From CAKZQX01 sp034437035 (GTDB lineage Bacteria > Chloroflexota > Chloroflexia > Chloroflexales > Chloroflexaceae): a DNA stretch of 64,000 bases. Positions 53,795-62,276 of this stretch are shown one piece after another (position 1 is the first letter of the stretch; each line of letters starts with the position of its first letter). The stretch covers positions 4,669-68,668 of the forward strand of contig DAOTUI010000166.1 of the NCBI GenBank assembly GCA_034437035.1, written 5' to 3'. The notes under the pieces are model-generated. The model saw nothing but the letters and a program-made list of their open reading frames with translations, was not told the origin of the DNA and did not search any database. The position numbers and the translations under genes are program-made.

Positions 53795-55207
53795 ATGCGT
53801 GTTGTCATGAAGTTTGGCGGTACATCGGTTGGCAGCAGTGATGCCATCCGCCAGGTTGTTGAAATCGTACGCAATGTGTCGCAGCAGCACCAGGTTGTGG
53901 TGGTAGTCTCGGCGATGAATGCGCCCGACCTGCGCACCACCAACTCGCTGATCGAAGCCGCCCGGGTGGCCGCGGCCGGCGACGCCGGCGCAACCGCAGC
54001 CATCACCCCGCGCCTGCTGGACATGCATATGCGGGTGGCGCACGAGCTGGCAACCCCGGAAGAATGCCGGACGCTTGAGCCGCAACTCCGCGCCATGTTT
54101 GACTATATTAATGATCTCTCGCACAGCATCGCCGTCCTGGGCGAACTGACACCGCGCGCCCTGGATCTGATCAGCGGGCAGGGCGAGCGCTGCAATGCTC
54201 GCCTGATCGCCGCCGCGTTGCGCAGTGTCGCCCTATCGTCCGAGGCAATTGATGCTACCGAGTTGATCATCACCGACGAACGGCATGGCGATGCCACTCC
54301 GCTAATGGATGTCACCCGCACGCGTAGCCAGGAACGCCTGCTGCCGCTCCTGGAGCGCAACAGCGTGCCGGTTGTCACCGGCTTTATTGGCGCAACCGCA
54401 GCGGGCATCACTACCACGCTCGGGCGGGGCGGTAGTGATTACTCATGCTCCATCCTCGGCGCGGCCCTCGACGCCGACGAGGTCTGGTTCTGGAAGGAAG
54501 TAGACGGGGTGATGACGGCAAACCCCAACGTTGTGCCGGAAGCACGCACGTTGCCGCTGCTCTCCTACACCGAGATGGCCGAGATGTCCTACTATGGAGC
54601 GAATGTCCTGCATCCCAAAACGGTTCACCCGGTCGTGCAGCGCAACATCCCCATCCGCATCCTGAACACTTTCAACCCGGAGCATCCCGGCACCCGCATT
54701 ACCGGCGATCAGGTACCGGGCACAGCCAAGGCAGTAACGGCGATTAAAGATGCCAGCCTGATTACCGTGGGTGGACCCGGCATGCAGGGGATGCGCGGCG
54801 TGGCGGCCCGCATTTTCAGCGCGGTAGCCCGCGCCAATGCCAACACCCTGCTGATTACGCAGGCCAGCAGCGAGCAGAATATCTGCCTGGCAGTGCTCCA
54901 ACGGGAGGCCGAAGCCGCCATCCGTGAACTGCGGAATGAACTGCTGCACGACCTCTCGCAGCATGATGTGGAACATATTGATGTGCTGGAGACGGTGATT
55001 ATTGTAGCGGTGGTCGGATCGGGCATGCGCGGCACGCCGGGGATTGCCGGGCGCGTCTTCGGCGCGCTGGGGCAGGCCGAGATCAATGTGATTGCTATTG
55101 CTCAGGGCAGCACCGAGAATAATATCTCGCTGGTGGTCGCCGGGGAGCATGGCGACAAAGCGATTCAGGTAATCCATCGGTCATTTGAACTCGAAGCGGA
55201 GAACTGA
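53795..55207 (+). CDS. lysC: Aspartate kinase
   Basis: 470 residues from ATG 53795 with AAGGAG; the 22 codons upstream are leader. Kinase domain: VVMKFGGTSVGSSDAIRQVV, TPRALDLISGQGERCNARLIAAAL, GFIGATAAGITTTLGRGGSDYSCSILGAALDADEVWFWKEVDGVMTANPNVVPEA. Two C-terminal ACT domains (ASLITVGGPGMQGMRGVAARIF; TVIIVAVVGSGMRGTPGIAGRVF) for feedback by Lys or Thr. The monofunctional length and the extra ~50 residues before the ACT domains match the ThrA-type group. It begins aspartate-family amino-acid synthesis. Confidence 0.93.
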   Translation: MRVVMKFGGTSVGSSDAIRQVVEIVRNVSQQHQVVVVVSAMNAPDLRTTNSLIEAARVAAAGDAGATAAITPRLLDMHMRVAHELATPEECRTLEPQLRAMFDYINDLSHSIAVLGELTPRALDLISGQGERCNARLIAAALRSVALSSEAIDATELIITDERHGDATPLMDVTRTRSQERLLPLLERNSVPVVTGFIGATAAGITTTLGRGGSDYSCSILGAALDADEVWFWKEVDGVMTANPNVVPEARTLPLLSYTEMAEMSYYGANVLHPKTVHPVVQRNIPIRILNTFNPEHPGTRITGDQVPGTAKAVTAIKDASLITVGGPGMQGMRGVAARIFSAVARANANTLLITQASSEQNICLAVLQREAEAAIRELRNELLHDLSQHDVEHIDVLETVIIVAVVGSGMRGTPGIAGRVFGALGQAEINVIAIAQGSTENNISLVVAGEHGDKAIQVIHRSFELEAEN

Positions 55208-55243
55208 GAATAAAGAACTGAGAACTGAGAACCGAGAACAAAG
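55199..55243. repeat. Tandem repeat of AGAACTG-type units at the lysC stop
   Basis: Units AGAACTG / AGAATAA / AGAACCG / AGAACAA follow each other directly, overlapping the lysC stop. Related AGAACAAAG words occur at 7571-7600 and 40111-40120. Confidence 0.6.
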
Positions 55244-55247
55244 TCAT

Positions 55248-55346
55248 TGACATAAGTTACATAGTTCCCTGCGAACGGACCTTTTCGCCTCCGGCTTCCA
55301 TCGGGTCAAATGTCTGGTTTGGATCTCAACCGCGTAACTCGTGTCA
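55248..55346. repeat. Palindromic element copy E1 (short)
   Basis: Left end TGACATAAGTTACATAG, box CGCCTCCGG, no core, then TTCCATCGGGTCAAATGTCTGG and right end ACCGCGTAACTCGTGTCA (inner arm like copy D). One base separates it from copy E2, so two elements lie in tandem. Confidence 0.7.
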
Positions 55347-55347
55347 T

Positions 55348-55548
55348 TGATACGAGTTACGCGGTTGCTCACCCAAAAGGAAATTTCGCCTCCGGCAGGG
55401 CGGAAGATTCTCTTCTTTTTCACAAAAATGTTGCACTGCGTGCAACATTTTTGTGAAAAGATCCACAAAGTACCATCCTGCCGGAGGCGAAGACTGCCGT
55501 TGTGGGAGCACATGTCCGATTTGTACGCCCACCGCGTAACGCGTGTCA
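55348..55548. repeat. Palindromic element copy E2 (complete)
   Basis: Left end TGATACGAGTTACGCGGTTG, box CGCCTCCGGCAGGGCGG, core hairpin 55415-55460 (arm CTTTTTCACAAAAATGTTGC, loop TGC, one T bulged), box CCTGCCGGAGGCG, right end ACCGCGTAACGCGTGTCA. Arms match copy B inverted. Confidence 0.8.
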
Positions 55549-55562
55549 TTGATTGCCATTGA

Positions 55563-55600
55563 TCCAGTGGTCCGGGTCAGAGCTGACCCGGACCACTGGA
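55563..55600. terminator. Perfect 18-bp hairpin after the large surface-protein gene
   Basis: Arms 55563-55580 (TCCAGTGGTCCGGGTCAG) and 55583-55600 are perfect complements with only AG between. It lies 8 bases past the stop of the surface-protein gene (minus strand). Likely a terminator although without a T-run. Confidence 0.6.
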
Positions 55601-55608
55601 CTAACACA

Positions 55609-58600
55609 CTACCGGATCACCATCGGCAGGAAGATCCGCCCGCCGTCGCGCTGCGGTGCAGTCCTGGCGGCCGGGCCATACTCGTGGGTGCTGCCGTCAA
55701 GTTCGATTTCGTGCAGCCAGTAGGTATAGCTGGTTCCCTCCCCAACATCACGATCAATCCAGGTGTAGACCGTCTGCTCCTGTCCGCGTCCACGCGCAAT
55801 GATCAACTCCGGTGTCACCCGCACAGCGTTTGCGCGGCTGCCATCGGTACTGCGATAGAGGTGAAAGCCCCAGGTACTGAGTTCGGTACCGGTTACCCAG
55901 CGCACCCGGAGCGTGGCACCCTCGCGGGTCGCGGTGAACTGGAGCAACTCAATCGCGGTTGTCCCCGGCACACAGGCTAAGGTCGTCGTTGGATCGCCAA
56001 TCTCCGCCGTCGTCGGATCATCCGTCAGCAGATCATCACTCAGTTCGTCCGTACTGATGCGGCCCTGGTTCGCCAGCACGGTCTGATTGGCCGGCAGATC
56101 CAGCACCGTCACCTGATAGGTAATCTTCACCTGCGCGCCTGACACCAGCGTACCAATGTCCACCTGCACTTGCGTATCATTGGCGGCATTCCCACTGAGC
56201 ACCGTTCCCTGCGTGGTCGTCACCGAGCCGGGCACCAGTTGCGTGTTGACATCAGGCGTATCCACAAAGGTAACTAGCGTTGCGTCTCCACCATCGCTAT
56301 TGGTAATCACGACCGTGTATTCCAGCGTCTCATCAACCAGTGCCCGGCAGGGAGCCGTGGCCTCGGTTTCCAGCGTCACGACCGTCTTGGTCGCCTCCAG
56401 CACCGGCGGCGCAGGCGCGACCGGCGGCACCAGTGGCGTGATCGTGGGATCATCCGGCAGATTGGGCGTGCCCGGATCATCCGTCGGCGTGTCGTCAGTG
56501 ATATTACTGCCCGTGAAGGTGCCCTGGTTCGCTACCCGGTCCACATTCGGCGACAGCGGATCATTTACCTGCACTGCGAAGGTAATCGTCACACTCGCCC
56601 CGACCGCTACCGTCCCGATCACCACTTCAACTGTGGTATCACCCGGATTATTGCCGATAACGATTTCACCCTGCGTCGTTTCAACTTCACCAGTTACCAG
56701 GGTCGTATTGGCGTCGGGCGTATCGGTGAACACCACCCCCTCAGCCGCCACATTGCCGGAGTTGGTCATAATAATTGTGTATTCCAGCGTCTCACCCGCC
56801 GACACCGCGCCATTGTCGTCATTATCGACCAGCAGGCTATCATCCTTGGTGGCGGTAAGGAAGGTTGATGGTGGCGGAGCACAGGCCAATGTCTGCGTAG
56901 GATCGTCCGGCTCGGCCGTTGCCGGATCATCCGTCAGCACATCGGTATTCAGTTCGCTTGCGCCGACACGACCCTGGTTCTCCAGCACCGTCTGGCCTGA
57001 CGGCAAATCCGGCACCGTCACCTGGTAGGTAATCTCAACCTGAGATCCCGGTGCCAGTGTACCAATATCCACCTGCACCTGCGTATCGCCGGCACTATTC
57101 CCGCTGAGCACCGTTCCCGGCGTGGTTGTCACCGAGTCGGGCACCAGCCGCGTGTTAGCGTCGGGCGTATCCACAAAGTTCACCTGTGTGGCCGGCGTAT
57201 TACCACTATTGGTAATCACCACGGTATACTGCAGCGTCTCGTCAACCAGAGCCCGGCATGGCGCGTCGGCTGCGGTGTTCAACGTAACCACCGTCTTGGT
57301 CGCCTCCAGCACCGGCGGCGCGGGCACGAGCGGCGGCACCAGCGGCGTGATGGTTGGATCATCCGGCAGATCGGGCGTGTCGGGATCATCGGTTGGAGTA
57401 CGATCGACATTATCACCCGTGAAGACGCCCTGATTCGCCACCTCCGTTACATCCGGCGACAGCGGATCATTTACCTGTACTTCGAAGGTAATTGTCACAC
57501 TTTCCCCGACCGCAACTGTCCCGATCTCAATCTCAATCGTTGTATCACCCGGATTATTGCCGCTGATGATCGTGCCGGCGGTAGTTGTCAGCGTGTTGGG
57601 TCGCAGAGTTGTGTTAGCATCAGGTGTATCCACAAACACAACCTCCTCGGCCGGCAGATTACCGGCATTGGTCATAATAATCGTGTATTCCAGGATATCA
57701 CCCGCCGACGCCGCGCCATTCTCATCATTATCATCCAACAGGCTATCATCCTTGGTCGCCGTAAGCACGGAGGAGTCTTCGATCACATCCTCATCTTCCG
57801 CCGATACGGGGGAGTAGTTGTTGCCGAAGATATCCTGATAGTTCAGATCAACCGTGTTGAGGAGCGTACCCTCCGCGCCGGGGTTGACCCGCACCGTCAC
57901 CTGCACACTGCCGCTATTTTCTCCCGGTGTCGCTATGATCAGTTCGTTGATGTCAATATTGAGCAAACCGGGTGTTGTCTCGGTACATGTCCCGGTCAGG
58001 GGGGCATCGATCTCACACGCGACAAAGGTTGTATCCTGGGGCAGTTGATCACTCAGGTTGACCCGGGCGGCGGCACCGGGCGAGGCACTGGTGTTCGAGG
58101 TGTTGGTAAAGGCAATAGTATAGGTCAGCAGATCATTCGGGCGTACCACCGTAACCCCATTATCTTTGGCAACGTCCATCTGCGGCGTAGGGGGCTGGTC
58201 ATAAAAGATCGCCTTATCCCGCTCACCCTCAAAGATATACTGATTGTCCGAGCCGGTACAGACCTCGGCGCTCCAGACGCCACCCTCGTCGGGCAACACC
58301 TCTATAACATCTCCCACGCGTTCGGGCGGCGTACTTGAGTCATTACCATTATTCCAGATGGCCTGCCCTGACAGTGTCCCATCTATTTCACGCCCGGTGG
58401 GGGTGCGATAGGTAATACTTTCCTCATTATCCATATCGAAGTTGTGCAGAACAACTTCTGAAGCCGTTGCATCAACCTGGAAATAAAAGAGCTGACACTC
58501 ATCGCCGGCATGCTGGAACGATACCTGCAACAACCCGACCAGCAACTCATCGCCGGTTCCCGGAGTGCCATCAAGATCATCTATTATTTCCTCACCACCA

Positions 58601-59196
58601 TCAAGCAATGCCGACTGATCCGCACCGATCCCTGAGCATGCGTTATTAACACAATCAGGATCATAGCCTACGCGCAACCGCCAACTCTGCTCATCGTTGT
58701 CCGAAGTAGTTGTCTCAACCGTATAGGTTGATGCCAGAGCCGTACCGCAATCAACTTGCGGCACAAATGTCGCTAACTCTACCCATAACCCATCCGTACC
58801 CCCGGTGGGGGTGTAGGTCTCCGTCGCCAGGATCGTCGTACCCTGTTTCAGGGTAAAGGTCGTGTCATCCGCAGCATCCTGAATTTCGTCAATATCAATC
58901 GCCGTACCCGACTCAAGTGATTCGGGATCAAACAGGGCTACCGTAATGGGACGATTAGCCGGCCAGGTACAGGGAACCTCAAAGCGAATAATATGCGGCT
59001 CATTCGCACCATCCACACTGGTATAGAAATCACCATTTCCGAGGTCAGCATTGGGGCCGCTTGTCTGGATAAATGCCACACTCCCGTCAGTCGGAATCTC
59101 AACTGCATACACATCCACATCCCGTCCACCGACCAGTAGTGCAATACCCGTCAAGACAAGAAGCGCCCGCAGAACGGGCGTGTAGACCGGCTTCAT
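55609..59196 (-). CDS. Large secreted DUF11-repeat surface protein
   Basis: 1195 residues from ATG 59196, with AAGGAGGGA upstream. Signal peptide (MKPVYTPVLRALLVLTGIALLVGG). An N-terminal ~390-residue region of unknown fold has paired cysteines. Five DUF11-type Ig-like repeats follow, the last four forming two ~303-residue super-repeats, each of one TATKDDSLL-type and one EATKTVVTL-type unit. The C-terminal ~110 residues are fibronectin-like (LLQFTATREGATLRVRWVTGTELSTWGFHLYRS...YTYWLHEIELDGSTHEYGP) and end in FLPMVIR. Such tails recur on secreted Chloroflexota proteins and may be a sorting or anchoring signal. It should be a cell-surface or sheath adhesin. Confidence 0.9.
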   Translation of the reverse strand: MKPVYTPVLRALLVLTGIALLVGGRDVDVYAVEIPTDGSVAFIQTSGPNADLGNGDFYTSVDGANEPHIIRFEVPCTWPANRPITVALFDPESLESGTAIDIDEIQDAADDTTFTLKQGTTILATETYTPTGGTDGLWVELATFVPQVDCGTALASTYTVETTTSDNDEQSWRLRVGYDPDCVNNACSGIGADQSALLDGGEEIIDDLDGTPGTGDELLVGLLQVSFQHAGDECQLFYFQVDATASEVVLHNFDMDNEESITYRTPTGREIDGTLSGQAIWNNGNDSSTPPERVGDVIEVLPDEGGVWSAEVCTGSDNQYIFEGERDKAIFYDQPPTPQMDVAKDNGVTVVRPNDLLTYTIAFTNTSNTSASPGAAARVNLSDQLPQDTTFVACEIDAPLTGTCTETTPGLLNIDINELIIATPGENSGSVQVTVRVNPGAEGTLLNTVDLNYQDIFGNNYSPVSAEDEDVIEDSSVLTATKDDSLLDDNDENGAASAGDILEYTIIMTNAGNLPAEEVVFVDTPDANTTLRPNTLTTTAGTIISGNNPGDTTIEIEIGTVAVGESVTITFEVQVNDPLSPDVTEVANQGVFTGDNVDRTPTDDPDTPDLPDDPTITPLVPPLVPAPPVLEATKTVVTLNTAADAPCRALVDETLQYTVVITNSGNTPATQVNFVDTPDANTRLVPDSVTTTPGTVLSGNSAGDTQVQVDIGTLAPGSQVEITYQVTVPDLPSGQTVLENQGRVGASELNTDVLTDDPATAEPDDPTQTLACAPPPSTFLTATKDDSLLVDNDDNGAVSAGETLEYTIIMTNSGNVAAEGVVFTDTPDANTTLVTGEVETTQGEIVIGNNPGDTTVEVVIGTVAVGASVTITFAVQVNDPLSPNVDRVANQGTFTGSNITDDTPTDDPGTPNLPDDPTITPLVPPVAPAPPVLEATKTVVTLETEATAPCRALVDETLEYTVVITNSDGGDATLVTFVDTPDVNTQLVPGSVTTTQGTVLSGNAANDTQVQVDIGTLVSGAQVKITYQVTVLDLPANQTVLANQGRISTDELSDDLLTDDPTTAEIGDPTTTLACVPGTTAIELLQFTATREGATLRVRWVTGTELSTWGFHLYRSTDGSRANAVRVTPELIIARGRGQEQTVYTWIDRDVGEGTSYTYWLHEIELDGSTHEYGPAARTAPQRDGGRIFLPMVIR

Positions 59197-59641
59197 TATT
59201 TCCCTCCTTAGGAAGACTACCCTGTCTGGAGCATGGCCCAAACATTCTTTCTAAAAACGGGACAGTTTTTCGTTACAATTCCATAGACGAAACCACTATG
59301 ATCAGTGTAAGTACTATAGTACTACAAAAGCGCCGTACTATGGTACCACAAGATATTACAGTTGTATAGTAACCAAATCGTTGTATTTCCATTAAAATTA
59401 GAAGAGCTTGTGTTAGCGCAAGCGGTGCAACTACACACCGCAGTAAGTTTACACAGCAGAAGCACGCAACCTCTTGCATATGCCATTTGATGTGGTATGA
59501 TTGCATGTGCAAAATACGCAATCATGTCGTACCATAGCGACATAGGCGTAAGTTGACAATTTCTACATCACCACTCTCCATAGGTACCGCAGTTGCCATC
59601 CTGAAAGTGACGGATCGTCTACACGCGCAAGGAGAAAGTTT
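59197..59641. other. A/T-rich divergent control region of two surface-protein genes
   Basis: 445 bases, more A/T-rich than the surroundings. It contains the GTAC-type palindromes listed at 59310-59346 and probably the promoters of both flanking genes. No gene or RNA is seen. Confidence 0.5.
59310..59346. promoter_or_regulatory. Pair of GTACTAT-type palindromes (possible operator)
   Basis: AGTACTATAGTACT (59310-59323) is a perfect 14-base palindrome. GTACTATGGTAC (59335-59346) repeats it with one change, 24 bases away (just over two helix turns). A third partial copy, GTACCATAG, is at 59529-59537. Such spacing suits cooperative repressor binding; no regulator gene is adjacent. Confidence 0.4.
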
Positions 59642-60376
59642 ATGGACACACAGCATGCTACTACTACCGGGCATGAGCACGACGACACAACTGCCAATCC
59701 CCCCGCTCCTCCACGGAAACGGTATGCCCGGATCGCACCACTCTACAAGGCCATGATCTGGACATCATTTGCGCTCAACTTGCTGCTGCTCATTATCATC
59801 GGGGTGTTGGTGGGCCTGGTTGTGACCCAGCGCAATCAACTCACGACGGTTGTAGGCAGCACGCAGCAATTTGCCGGGAACAATATCGCCGAGTTGCAGG
59901 ATGTGGTTGCGGAGTTACAGGCAGCACGCATTATCTACACCGTTCCGTTGGATACGCGCATTCCAATTGTGATCGATGTACCGATTCAGCAGACCACGGT
60001 AGCAACCTTAACAGAACCCATTCCCCTGAATGTTCCGGCCAGCATTCTTTTTCCTGCCGGTGGCGGCAATTTGAATGCGACCGTCGGCATTCAACTCCCC
60101 GCCGGGTTGCAACTGCCGATTGCGCTGGATATGTCGGTGCCGCTGGAAACCTCTATCCCGGTGCAACTCGATGTGCCGGTGAATATTCCGCTGGAGGAGA
60201 CCGAGCTTGGCCCGCAATTTCAACGCCTGGGCGCGGTGGTAGAGCGCCTGGTGACACCTGCAGAGCCACTCTTGATCCTGCCGGAAGTGCCACCCGACAG
60301 CAGCAAGAATGCGTCTTCCGCCGAAGAAGTACCGGACGTGGAGCCTACTGTGTCGGCGGCACCCGCCGACACCTAA
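59642..60376 (+). CDS. Single-span membrane protein with beta-rich external region
   Basis: 244 residues, AAGGAG upstream. A Thr/His/Pro N-terminal tail (1-38), one membrane span (~38-65, MIWTSFALNLLLLIIIGVLVGLVV), a coiled segment (~70-95), then a repetitive region of alternating V/I-P-x-x-I/V strands (IPIVIDVPIQQT, IPLNVPASIL, LPIALDMSVPLETSIPVQLDVPVNIPLEET), and an acidic Ser/Glu tail. The 18-21 residue periodicity suggests a beta-helix-like or strand-stack structure outside the membrane. No known family. Upstream of the LPITG protein gene, but separated by a terminator. Confidence 0.8.
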   Translation: MDTQHATTTGHEHDDTTANPPAPPRKRYARIAPLYKAMIWTSFALNLLLLIIIGVLVGLVVTQRNQLTTVVGSTQQFAGNNIAELQDVVAELQAARIIYTVPLDTRIPIVIDVPIQQTTVATLTEPIPLNVPASILFPAGGGNLNATVGIQLPAGLQLPIALDMSVPLETSIPVQLDVPVNIPLEETELGPQFQRLGAVVERLVTPAEPLLILPEVPPDSSKNASSAEEVPDVEPTVSAAPADT

Positions 60377-60452
60377 GCGCCGGCATCCCGCCAGGGGCTC
60401 GCTGGATGGGAGTATGCCGGAGTCATTGCCCGCCATTCGTTCATTCGTTGTA

Positions 60453-60480
60453 ACGCCGGGTTAAAAACCCGGCGTTTTGT
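60453..60480 (+). terminator. Rho-independent terminator
   Basis: CGCCGGGTT (60454-60462), AAA loop, AACCCGGCG (60466-60474), TTTTGTT tail. It ends the transcript of the single-span protein 76 bases after its stop. Confidence 0.85.
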
Positions 60481-60513
60481 TCTCTCGTGTAGTGTAAGGA
60501 GGAGTAGACGGTT

Positions 60514-61476
60514 ATGCGCTATCTGCAGTTTTTTGGCCTTGTCGCCCTTGCCGGCATGCTCTTGCTGATCGTTCCACGGACTATTACTCTTGCTCAGGAA
60601 CCGACCGATGTGGCTCAACCGGCCGATGTCCCCACCGATGAACCCCCACTCCCGCCAACAGATGTGCCCCCCACCGATGTGCCCCCCACCGATGTGCCCC
60701 CCACCGATGTGCCGCCGGAAGACACACCCGTGCGACCATCACCCGAACCCGAACCGACGACGCCACCCGACAACACGGCAGTGCCGACCTCCCCTCCCGA
60801 TGACGGCGATGACGGTGACGACGACGACGGCCCACGGCGGGCTGACCCGCGCGTCACCAAGACAACCAACACCGAAGTAGCCCGTGTCGGCGATACAGTC
60901 GTCTACGACCTGGCGGTCACGGTGGAGGGCAATGCCGAGGCTGCGGGCGTGATTGTTGAGGATACCTTCCCGCCCTATTTCGAGATTGTCGATGCCACGA
61001 CCAGCAAGGGACAGATCGTAATTAACGAGCAGACCGTTGGTGCCTGGATTGGCACGGTAGAGGAGGGCGAGACGGTCAATGTGCGGATTATCGTGCGCCT
61101 CTTGAGTATCCCCGATGCTACCGAGTTTTCCAACCTGGCTGTGCTGACGAGCGACAGCACCACCGACGATCCCTCGAACAATACCGCAACAACCACCATT
61201 TTCTTCCCGGAAGGGGGCGATACCGCCGAGCCAACCGCAACTCTGACCCCCTCGCCCGGTGTGCCGGTTGAAACCGTGCTGCCGTCACCGTCACCAGCGC
61301 CGGAAACCGCAACCCCTATCCCGGCGGCAACGCCCACTCCCAGCCCGGTGCCCATCCCACAAACGCTGCCCATCACCGGGACCGGACCGGATCAACGCCT
61401 GCTGTTACCGCTGCTGCTGCTGGGCTTGTTGGCGCTCGGACTGGGCTTGCAGACGCATCAGCGCCGCCGCCGCTAA
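60514..61476 (+). CDS. Secreted DUF11 protein with LPITG sorting-type tail
   Basis: 320 residues, AAGGAGGAG upstream of the ATG. Signal peptide (MRYLQFFGLVALAGMLLLIVPRTITLAQ), a Pro/Thr/Asp stalk with four exact PPTDV repeats (15-base DNA units near 60655-60715) and an acid run (DDGDDGDDDD), one DUF11 domain (~115-235: VTKTTNTEVARVGDTVVYDLAVTVEGN), a second Pro/Thr stalk, then LPITG (285-289), a hydrophobic span (LLLPLLLLGLLALGLGL) and QTHQRRRR. The tail has the order of a sortase signal. No sortase gene is in the window. Confidence 0.88.
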   Translation: MRYLQFFGLVALAGMLLLIVPRTITLAQEPTDVAQPADVPTDEPPLPPTDVPPTDVPPTDVPPTDVPPEDTPVRPSPEPEPTTPPDNTAVPTSPPDDGDDGDDDDGPRRADPRVTKTTNTEVARVGDTVVYDLAVTVEGNAEAAGVIVEDTFPPYFEIVDATTSKGQIVINEQTVGAWIGTVEEGETVNVRIIVRLLSIPDATEFSNLAVLTSDSTTDDPSNNTATTTIFFPEGGDTAEPTATLTPSPGVPVETVLPSPSPAPETATPIPAATPTPSPVPIPQTLPITGTGPDQRLLLPLLLLGLLALGLGLQTHQRRRR

Positions 61477-61501
61477 TACTACCACCGCTCTAGATCAATG
61501 C

Positions 61502-61529
61502 GGCCCCGGCAAGCTCACTTGCCGGGGCC
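61502..61529 (+). terminator. Hairpin after the LPITG gene
   Basis: GGCCCCGGCAA (61502-61512) pairs perfectly with TTGCCGGGGCC (61519-61529). It lies 25 bases past the stop, with no T-run. Confidence 0.65.
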
Positions 61530-61569
61530 ACTGTGTGCCGGGCACAAACTGTTGCGTTTTTTAGCAGCC

Positions 61570-61854
61570 CTATGGCGTGTGTGTTCCGTGTGACGATGGT
61601 ATGGCCGTATCGCTGTCGGTGGCTTCAGCAGCCTGGGCCTGGTGGCAGGCGGCGCAGGTAGGGCATGCCAGGACTTCGCGCGCAATCTCGTAGCCTTCCC
61701 CGCCGGGATCATCCACCATCTCGATCTTGCCCTTGCGTTTTACCGGGTGGGCTTTGGGGCGTTTCGGATATTGACGATAGCGTGTCTCGACCGTTACGCG
61801 CGTTGCCGGCGTTTTAGCGGGCACGCATGTTTTGCAGATTTGACATATGTACAT
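61570..61854 (-). CDS. Small zinc-ribbon protein
   Basis: 94 residues from ATG 61854. Two Cys pairs, CQICKTC (4-10) and CPTCAAC (about 71-77), flank a basic middle (RVTVETRYRQYPKRPKAHPVKRKGKIEMVDDPGGEGYEIAREVLACPTC), giving a treble-clef or ribbon zinc site. The middle sequence with DDPGG-GYEI is a recurring small-protein type in Actinobacteria and Chloroflexota, without known function. The ribosome site (GAGGAG) abuts the ATG directly, which is unusually close; the frame upstream is open but is repeat DNA. Confidence 0.7.
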   Translation of the reverse strand: MYICQICKTCVPAKTPATRVTVETRYRQYPKRPKAHPVKRKGKIEMVDDPGGEGYEIAREVLACPTCAACHQAQAAEATDSDTAIPSSHGTHTP

Positions 61855-62276
61855 CTCCTCACAGCCGGTGATAGATCTTCCGAGGTGGCTGAAGGCTCGG
61901 AAGCGTATGCGCATGAGTGCGCAGCGTGAAAACCAGGCTTTTTCGCAGGGACGCGCTTCTACGCGTCCGTATGCCGTTCCGGTGCCGGAACCGTTCTGCG
62001 GAAGGGAACACGTCAGCGGGTCCGGTCTTCTCCTCAAATCGGTTTTGCGTAGGGACGTGCTTCTGCACGTCCGCATGCCGTTCCGGTGCCGGAACCGCTC
62101 TGCGGGGCAGACACGAATCTACACCTACGCTTGAAAAGAGTATGGTGGGGCACGTATGGACTCAAGGCCAGGTGAATAATGCACACAAGACAGCCTGCGG
62201 TGGGAACTGTTCCCCGTTCTCCGAGGCGGCTGAGAACTCGGAGACACTACTGTAAACGGTTAATGACCCTATTATT
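61855..62276. other. Intergenic region with two hairpin repeats
   Basis: 422 bases without a supportable gene; it holds the GGACGYGC hairpin copies 2 and 3 listed next. Confidence 0.5.
61938..62100. repeat. Small hairpin repeats, copies 2 and 3, in tandem
   Basis: Copy 2: GGACGCG (61949-61955) and CGCGTCC (61962-61968), then GTTCCGG-TG-CCGGAAC at 61976-61991. Copy 3: GGACGTGC (62053-62060), TTCT, GCACGTCC (62065-62072), then the same GTTCCGGTGCCGGAAC at 62080-62095. The two units are 104 bases apart. Copy 3 differs from copy 1 by a compensated C-G to T-A pair. Confidence 0.7.

Noticed and set aside
56156..57028. 290-codon open frame antisense to the DUF11 protein
   Set aside because: It is the reverse-complement shadow of the Thr/Val/Asp-rich repeats and reads as Ser/Thr/Val low-complexity; no ribosome site.
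59642..61476. Sortase gene for the LPITG protein
   Set aside because: No TLxTC-type sortase motif was seen anywhere in the window.
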